Assembly: GCF_020283565.1 (NCBI RefSeq) | Contig: NC_060062.1 | Location: forward strand, 56,566,439 to 56,630,438 | Reading direction: 5' to 3' | DNA from: Trifolium pratense | Lineage: Eukaryota; Streptophyta; Magnoliopsida; Fabales; Fabaceae | Length of the DNA: 64,000 bases | In this document: positions 58,920 through 64,000 of the stretch, one piece after another | Position numbering within the stretch: the stretch's first letter is position 1 | Layout of the letters: the number at the start of each line of letters is the position of its first letter | Made by a program: the position numbers and the translations under genes | Notes under the pieces: model-generated | Database searches by the model: none | Told to the model about the DNA's origin: nothing | The model's input: the letters and a program-made list of their open reading frames with translations, nothing else

Positions 58920-61631
58920 CTAGGGTTTCTTAAGAAGGGCTAAGAGTTGGTCAAATTTGTCATTCAAGGATCCCACATTGGAAACTAAACCATCCACCTT
59001 GGTTTCCAATGTCTCTTGAGCAGCTCTTTGACGTTCTAGACCTTCTTGCTGTTCCCTCAGTGCTTCTTGAAAAATCTGCAACTGATCAGCCATAGCAGGA
59101 GCTTGATCTTCAATCACAGGTTCTGGTTCTTCAATCATAGGTGCCTTGCCTTTATCAGAGGGTTCTCCTTCCTCTGGATAGTCTATCATCAGCACATCCT
59201 CTTGATTCTGAGAGGCAAGCACATCCAGTACATCCTCTTCTGTGGCATCCTCAGTAGGTAGCTCATTTGCCAACTCAGCAACTCTAGCAGCAGCTTCTTC
59301 CAGACGTTCAGTCTCAATCCTTTGATCCTCAAGACGTTGCAGAAGAGTAGAATCAACCCAGCAATCTTGAAATTCAGACAAACGCCTCACAGCAGCAGCT
59401 ATAGCAACAAGCTTAGCACGCTCATGCTCTTCATGATTGAATGGCGTTAACCTTTTCAACTCAGCCCTAGCTAGATTGTTCCTCATGAAGCTTATACCTT
59501 CCAGATCCCGTTTACCAATAACAGCCTTAACCTTTGCAGCAGCAACATCCAAAGCATTGCAAAGCCTTGCCTTAATGCTTGATACTTCAAGATCGACATC
59601 AGAAGGACAAACTAAGAACCTGTCCTTTATGGTAGATAATCTAAGCAAGTCTTCATGAAATTGAGTGGATAGATTTCTAAAAGTGTTGGATGATGAGGGT
59701 GAAGGATTGGGAATGGTAGAGAGAGTAGGTATTTCAGGAGTAGGGTTGTCAATAATCACAACTTCTACCTCTGAAGGCTTGGGAGCACAAGTGTGAATAC
59801 GCTCAGGAGAAGCAGGTTCATCACTTGGGTTAGAATGAGGTTCAGGGGTTGGTTCAGATGATGAGATGTCAGAAGTTGATTCAGGGTGAATATGTTCAGG
59901 AGATGGTTCAGGGGATTTATGTTCAGGAGATGGTTCAGGAGCAGTTTGTTCAGGGGTTGGTTCAGGAGATTTGTGTGGAGAAGGTTGTTTTGTGGGAGAG
60001 GTTGGTTTAATGACAGAAATATCTGGTTGAGGTTCAGATTGAGGTGATGAAGGTTTAGGAGGTGAGCTAGATTTGTGTTGAGTTTCATGAGAAAGAGGGT
60101 GATTATTAAGAGGGTCAGGGCTCAAATGTTTTTCCAGTTCAGATAGGGGGTTATCAGAGGTTGGATTATCAGTGGTTGGTAAAACAGTTCTGAGAGGTTT
60201 GGTGTAACCTAATCCAATCTCATTTTCATTAAAGACATACGTAGAAGATTTACCTTTATCTTTAGGAGTAGGAGCAGGTCTTTTACGAAGGCTTTCAGCA
60301 ATAGTCTCCTGATCAGAGTCAGTCTCATCTTCTGATGTAGATCCTTCAGATGAACTGTCAACTTCAACAACCATAGGCTTTTTAGAAGCTCCTTCAGCAG
60401 CCTTGGTTGCAGTCTCTTCATGCTTCCTCTTAGTTCTTTGCTCAGCCATAGATTGCTCAACTTTAACTTTCTTCTGAGCCAGAAGATCTGGCTTTGGTAG
60501 ATCATCTTGAGCTTCAGCCTTTCTTTTAGGTTTCCTCTTAGGATTATACTGACTTACAGGAGCAGGAGGAATCATACTTCTATCAACAACAAATCCTTCT
60601 TGTCTGAGCACCTCCAAATAGTCCTGAATAATGTGCTCAGCATCAGCTTCAGATATAAGTGGATAGCCTGCGACATACAGACGATCCTCAAGCCTAACAG
60701 TGAACTCTTGTGGGGGAGCAACAGGCTTAGATGCAATCAAACGCATCTTGGACAGAAAGTTAGCATTCAGAATTTCTGGATAGAACCTCTTCTCAACCAA
60801 TTCAGGGTGGAACTTCCTCAAGTTCTGAACAACATGACCTTGATGCAGAAGGTCAGACAACAGCCTAGGATAAACTATAGTAGTTTTCCTCTGAGATTTA
60901 CTTGCAAAAATGGCTTCACAGATACGTTCAAAAAAGTAATCTCCAAGATTAACCTTCTTTTCAGTCAGAAGAAAGTACAGCAGATGACGATGCGTCCAGG
61001 AGATTGTATCAGTCCCACCAACCCTTGGACTGATAGCAGCTAGGATGATCTTGAAGAGAACTCTACATTCATCAGTCAAACCCTTGACCTTCCCTTTCAA
61101 AGAGAAATCTGTGCAGATGAGATGCAGAAGATCATCCCTGTATCTTGTATCCTTTTCAAACACATCTAACTCTATCCCAGAGTTAGGTAGACCAAGAAGA
61201 GCATTGAGATGGATAGGCGAGATTGCCATGTTCATCCCACAGATATTTGACCTAATCTGTACACCTGTATAATCCAGCAAACCCATTTCCTTCCTAGTTT
61301 TACCCTTCAGACTAGGATTCCTTTCAATAGCAGCAAGCTCTTCCTTCTTAGCTTCATGCTTATCAAAAACCTTTGCTTTCATCCAAAATTTCTTCAACAA
61401 ATCTGGATAAATGGGACCATTAAGCATGTCGAAGTACTTATCCCATCCCTGAGCGATAAAGTACTTTTTAACATCAAACCCATTAGCTTGTAGACCATCA
61501 AAATCAACCATCTTCTCTGAGAGAAAAGTAAGTTCAGATTCTGGAAACTCCATCTCGTTCCCAACGATCTGAAGGTTCTTGAATATGAACGGTGGAATCC
61601 TTTTTGACGAAGAAGACGAAGTACCAGCCAT
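58920..61631 (-). CDS. Sirevirus envelope-like ORF, 903 aa, intact
   Basis: ATG at 61629-61631, uninterrupted, downstream of pol on the same strand as in SIRE/Maximus elements. Residues ~60-290 resemble the putative plant transposon/envelope-like domain (KGLTDECRVLFKIILAAISP, HRHLLYFLLTEKKVNLGDYF). Residues ~364-405 hold basic clusters (PKRKPKRK, KKVKVE, KRKHEE) that suggest nuclear import. VVEVDSSSEGSTSEDE (421-436) and VEVVIID (622-628) look like SUMO-interaction motifs. Residues ~503-611 are a Pro/Ser/Glu repeat (SPEPSPEH, SPEPTPEQ). Residues ~765-790 and 850-900 should form coiled coils. I see no signal peptide or membrane span, so envelope is a positional name and the role is unknown. 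The left-hand element's counterpart (8273-10353) is broken. Confidence 0.8.
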   Translation of the reverse strand: MAGTSSSSSKRIPPFIFKNLQIVGNEMEFPESELTFLSEKMVDFDGLQANGFDVKKYFIAQGWDKYFDMLNGPIYPDLLKKFWMKAKVFDKHEAKKEELAAIERNPSLKGKTRKEMGLLDYTGVQIRSNICGMNMAISPIHLNALLGLPNSGIELDVFEKDTRYRDDLLHLICTDFSLKGKVKGLTDECRVLFKIILAAISPRVGGTDTISWTHRHLLYFLLTEKKVNLGDYFFERICEAIFASKSQRKTTIVYPRLLSDLLHQGHVVQNLRKFHPELVEKRFYPEILNANFLSKMRLIASKPVAPPQEFTVRLEDRLYVAGYPLISEADAEHIIQDYLEVLRQEGFVVDRSMIPPAPVSQYNPKRKPKRKAEAQDDLPKPDLLAQKKVKVEQSMAEQRTKRKHEETATKAAEGASKKPMVVEVDSSSEGSTSEDETDSDQETIAESLRKRPAPTPKDKGKSSTYVFNENEIGLGYTKPLRTVLPTTDNPTSDNPLSELEKHLSPDPLNNHPLSHETQHKSSSPPKPSSPQSEPQPDISVIKPTSPTKQPSPHKSPEPTPEQTAPEPSPEHKSPEPSPEHIHPESTSDISSSEPTPEPHSNPSDEPASPERIHTCAPKPSEVEVVIIDNPTPEIPTLSTIPNPSPSSSNTFRNLSTQFHEDLLRLSTIKDRFLVCPSDVDLEVSSIKARLCNALDVAAAKVKAVIGKRDLEGISFMRNNLARAELKRLTPFNHEEHERAKLVAIAAAVRRLSEFQDCWVDSTLLQRLEDQRIETERLEEAAARVAELANELPTEDATEEDVLDVLASQNQEDVLMIDYPEEGEPSDKGKAPMIEEPEPVIEDQAPAMADQLQIFQEALREQQEGLERQRAAQETLETKVDGLVSNVGSLNDKFDQLLALLKKP
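59880..60010 (-). repeat. Imperfect tandem repeat coding Pro-Ser-Glu units
   Basis: TTCAGGAGATGGTTCAGG-type units recur every ~24-36 bp within the envelope-like ORF, encoding repeated SPEP(S/T)PE(H/Q). Unit number is likely variable between copies of the family. Confidence 0.75.
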
Positions 61632-62083
61632 TGTTGGAGATTAGGGTAAGGTTTGGAAGACTAACGAGAGAGAAAGAAAGTTTGTGTTGGAGGTTTAGAG
61701 AGAATATGAAAGTGTAGGTTGTGAAAGTGAATAGTGTGCAAGTGTATTGTGTAAGTTTATTTAAATGAGGACAGTTAACACGAAAATAGCAAATTTGGGA
61801 AGTTACGCTAATTGACAGAAAGTTGAATACCAAAAATCATCATTAACCACCCACTACCTGACACACGTAGACCACGTGCAGAAATTTACTCGGTAACTGC
61901 TATTTTAATGGACAACTGTTCAGCAGTGAATACTGAACGTTTCCCACTTAAATAGTTCAGAGCCTCTGAGTTATTTAAAATTCTCTATCAGAGTCAAGTA
62001 CTTCAGAGCTTGTGTTTCAGATGTTCTGAATCATAAGTTCTGATATACATAACCTCTTACACTTTAATTGCCAAAAACAATTT
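61632..62083 (-). other. Spacer between pol and envelope-like ORF
   Basis: About 450 bp, non-coding. It presumably holds the signals that express the downstream ORF; a TTTAAATGAG/TATTTAAA-type AT-rich site lies near 61757, but I cannot tell whether splicing, a subgenomic promoter or readthrough is used. Confidence 0.5.
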
Positions 62084-64000
62084 TCATTCAGAGATTGAAA
62101 ACATGTTCAGATGTTTCTTTATAAAATCAAATCTTTCAACAGATAAGGCTTTAGTAAATATGTCAGCCCATTGATTTTCAGTATCAACAAACTTAATATC
62201 TATAATGCCTCTCTGAACATAATCTCTGATAAAATGGTGTTTAATTTCAATATGTTTGGCTCTAGAGTGTAGGATAGGATTTTTAGATAAATGAATGGCT
62301 GCAGTATTATCACAATATAAAGGAATATTGTTACTGCTTACCTGATAATCTTCTAACTGATATTTTAACCAGAGTAGTTGTGTGCAACACTTAGCTGCTG
62401 AAATGTATTCTGCTTCTGCTGTAGACAAAGCTATAGTAGTTTGTCTTTTACTAGCCCAGGAGATAAGGTTTTCACCAACAAATTGACAATTGCCACTTGT
62501 GGATTTTCTTTTAATTTTATCTCCAGCATAGTCAGCATCACAGAATCCATTTAGCACATAATCATTGGATTTCTTATAGAGAAGTCCAAGATTAGTTGTT
62601 CCTTTCAGATACCTAAAGATTCTCTTTACAGCTGTAAGATGAGATTCTCTAGGATCTGACTGGAATCTTGCACATAAGCAAACACTGAATAAAATATCTG
62701 GTCTAGAGGCTGTCAGATAGAGTAAGGAGCCAATCATACCTCTGTAGACCTTTTGATCTACCTTTCCTTCATCATCTGACTTGCCCATGTTGGTAGTTGG
62801 ATGCATAGGAGTGTTCATTATCTTGCAGTCATCTAGATTGAATTTCTTCAGAAGTTCTTTAGTGTATTTTGATTGATGAACATAAGTTCCTTCCTTCTTC
62901 TGATTGATTTGAATTCCAAGAAAGAACTTCAACTCTCCCATCATGCTCATTTCAAATTCATCCTGCATTATCTTAGAAAAATTCTTGCACAAAGCAGCAT
63001 TAGTAGAACCAAAAATAATATCATCAACATAAATTTGAATAATTAAAATGTCTTCTTTGGTTGTTTTTCTAAAGAGTGTGCAGTCAACCTTTCCTTTTTC
63101 AAAACCCTTTTCAAGAAGGAAATTACTGAGTCTATCATACCAAGCTCTTGGAGCTTGTTTCAGACCATACAGTGATTTCTTCAGTTTAAAAACATGTTCA
63201 GGGTTTGAGATATCTTCAAAACCAGGAGGTTGCTTAACATACACTTCTTCAGAAATAAAACCATTTAAGAAGGCACTTTTAACATCCATCTGATATAAGG
63301 TTATTCCATGATTAACAGCATAAGATAGAAGTAACCTGATTGCTTCAAGTCTAGCAACTGGTGCAAAGGTTTCAGTATAGTCAATCCCCTCTTGTTGACT
63401 ATAACCTTGTGCAACCAATCTAGCCTTGTTCCTTACCACTTCACCTTGTTCATTCAGCTTGTTTCTGAATACCCATTTTGTTCCAATAATGTTCTTGTGT
63501 GAAGGTTTAGGCACTAGAGTCCATACATCATTCCTTTGGAATTGATTCAGCTCTTCTTGCATTGCTACAATCCAAGCATCATCCTTCAGAGCTTCATCAA
63601 TCTTTGAAGGTTCCATCATTGAGATAAGACCAACTAATGATTCCTCATTTCTCAGTTGAGATCTTGTCTTCCTTGGACTATCCTTGTTGCCTAATATCAG
63701 TTCCTCTGGATGTGATGACTTGTATTTGAAAGTATTTCTTGGGGGCTCATCATCTTCAGACTCATCAACTTCAGGTTCAGCAGATGCTTCAGTTCTTGGT
63801 TGTTCAGAGTCTGTAGGAACTATTGTGTTCAGAGGTACTTCAGAGAATGGATGTTCTGAGTAGTTTGGAATATCTGAATATTGATCCTCTGATACCTGAA
63901 ATCTAGACAAACCTTCCACAAGCTCTGACACTTGGTCAGGCTCTTTGTCATCAAATTTGACATGCATACTTTCTTCCACAGTATGTGTTTCAGAAATATA
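62084..64000 (-). CDS. Sirevirus pol, RT and RNase H (partial at edge)
   Basis: The frame is open to the right edge, so the protein is incomplete at its N-terminus; the 631 residues from 63979 start at a GTG and are not a real start. Within these residues, an acidic linker (1-115) precedes the copia reverse transcriptase (about 130-375) with [10 protein letters not shown] (Asp 232) and YVDD (317-320), then RNase H with DADYAG (481), LSTAEAEY (519-525), YCDN (555-558) and WADIFTKAL (604-612). The stop TGA is at 62084-62086. No frameshift or stop is visible, so this part could still be functional. Motifs fit SIRE/Maximus. Protease and integrase would lie right of the window. Confidence 0.92.
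   Translation of the reverse strand, partial: YISETHTVEESMHVKFDDKEPDQVSELVEGLSRFQVSEDQYSDIPNYSEHPFSEVPLNTIVPTDSEQPRTEASAEPEVDESEDDEPPRNTFKYKSSHPEELILGNKDSPRKTRSQLRNEESLVGLISMMEPSKIDEALKDDAWIVAMQEELNQFQRNDVWTLVPKPSHKNIIGTKWVFRNKLNEQGEVVRNKARLVAQGYSQQEGIDYTETFAPVARLEAIRLLLSYAVNHGITLYQMDVKSAFLNGFISEEVYVKQPPGFEDISNPEHVFKLKKSLYGLKQAPRAWYDRLSNFLLEKGFEKGKVDCTLFRKTTKEDILIIQIYVDDIIFGSTNAALCKNFSKIMQDEFEMSMMGELKFFLGIQINQKKEGTYVHQSKYTKELLKKFNLDDCKIMNTPMHPTTNMGKSDDEGKVDQKVYRGMIGSLLYLTASRPDILFSVCLCARFQSDPRESHLTAVKRIFRYLKGTTNLGLLYKKSNDYVLNGFCDADYAGDKIKRKSTSGNCQFVGENLISWASKRQTTIALSTAEAEYISAAKCCTQLLWLKYQLEDYQVSSNNIPLYCDNTAAIHLSKNPILHSRAKHIEIKHHFIRDYVQRGIIDIKFVDTENQWADIFTKALSVERFDFIKKHLNMFSISE

Noticed and set aside
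60507..61043. 178-aa + strand ORF
   Set aside because: It is a shadow of the 903-aa envelope-like ORF on the opposite strand, lacking gene signals.
63979..63979. Start of Sirevirus pol at 63979
   Set aside because: The codon there is GTG and the frame continues to the window edge, so the protein is simply cut. The same reasoning moves the Tekay start from 19541 (GTG) to 19559 and the envelope-like start from 8093 (TTG) to 8273.

Overview
The window is a nest of plant LTR retrotransposons and I find no convincing host gene in it. The elements are Ty3/gypsy chromoviruses of the Tekay/Del type (long LTRs of 2.2-3.1 kb, tRNA-iMet primer sites, a C-terminal chromodomain) and Ty1/copia Sireviruses (SIRE/Maximus type, with an extra envelope-like ORF after pol). 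With a CACTA end and a GTTTGG-type MITE, this suggests a repeat-rich eudicot. My best inference is a legume (vetch/pea/clover alliance), but nothing here proves the species.

Layout, left to right. 1-3831: 3' end of a decayed gypsy element (+) with a 2.85-kb LTR (family L0). 3832-5984: truncated minus-strand LTR of the Tekay family (L1). 5985-7600: piece of a minus-strand LTR of a second family (L2). 7601-12213: 3' end of a Sirevirus (+) with RNase H remnant, broken envelope-like gene and 3' LTR, then a diverged related LTR piece to 12948. 12949-15629: gene-free AT-rich DNA with microsatellites. 15630-27612: solo LTR of a third family (L3, minus) carrying a MITE and split by a complete, very young Tekay element (17201-26163, L1, +). 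27613-29608: gene-free. 29609-30349: CACTA end. 30350-37407: L2 element (minus) with nearly identical LTRs but a decayed interior. 37408-45329: second copy of the Sirevirus end and its flank. 45335-53746: three-LTR tandem complex of L3 (minus). 53752-54662: flank. 54663-56593: L2-like LTR (minus). 56594-64000: 3' part of a Sirevirus (minus) with intact-looking pol (cut by the window edge) and envelope-like ORF, plus a small ORF on the opposite strand.

Two large-scale facts organise the window. First, 5985-28528 and 35780-54662 are direct paralogous copies about 30 kb apart, sharing insertion sites, junctions and broken reading frames but differing by later events: the young Tekay insertion, solo-LTR formation against a three-LTR tandem, and different small deletions. 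This is either a recent tandem duplication or an uncollapsed haplotype in the assembly. Second, the L1, L2 and L3 LTRs share one architecture despite little overall similarity: a possible splice donor, a GC-rich hairpin island whose sequence is swapped between families, a short repeat array, and an invariant 16-bp box TGGTACCACATGCATT.

Coding capacity. The young Tekay element encodes gag-pol in one frame with a single nonsense codon between RT and RNase H. The right-hand Sirevirus has an open RT-RNase H frame running off the window and a 903-aa envelope-like ORF. The L2 and L3 interiors are non-coding remnants, although L2 in particular inserted recently, which suggests mobilisation in trans.
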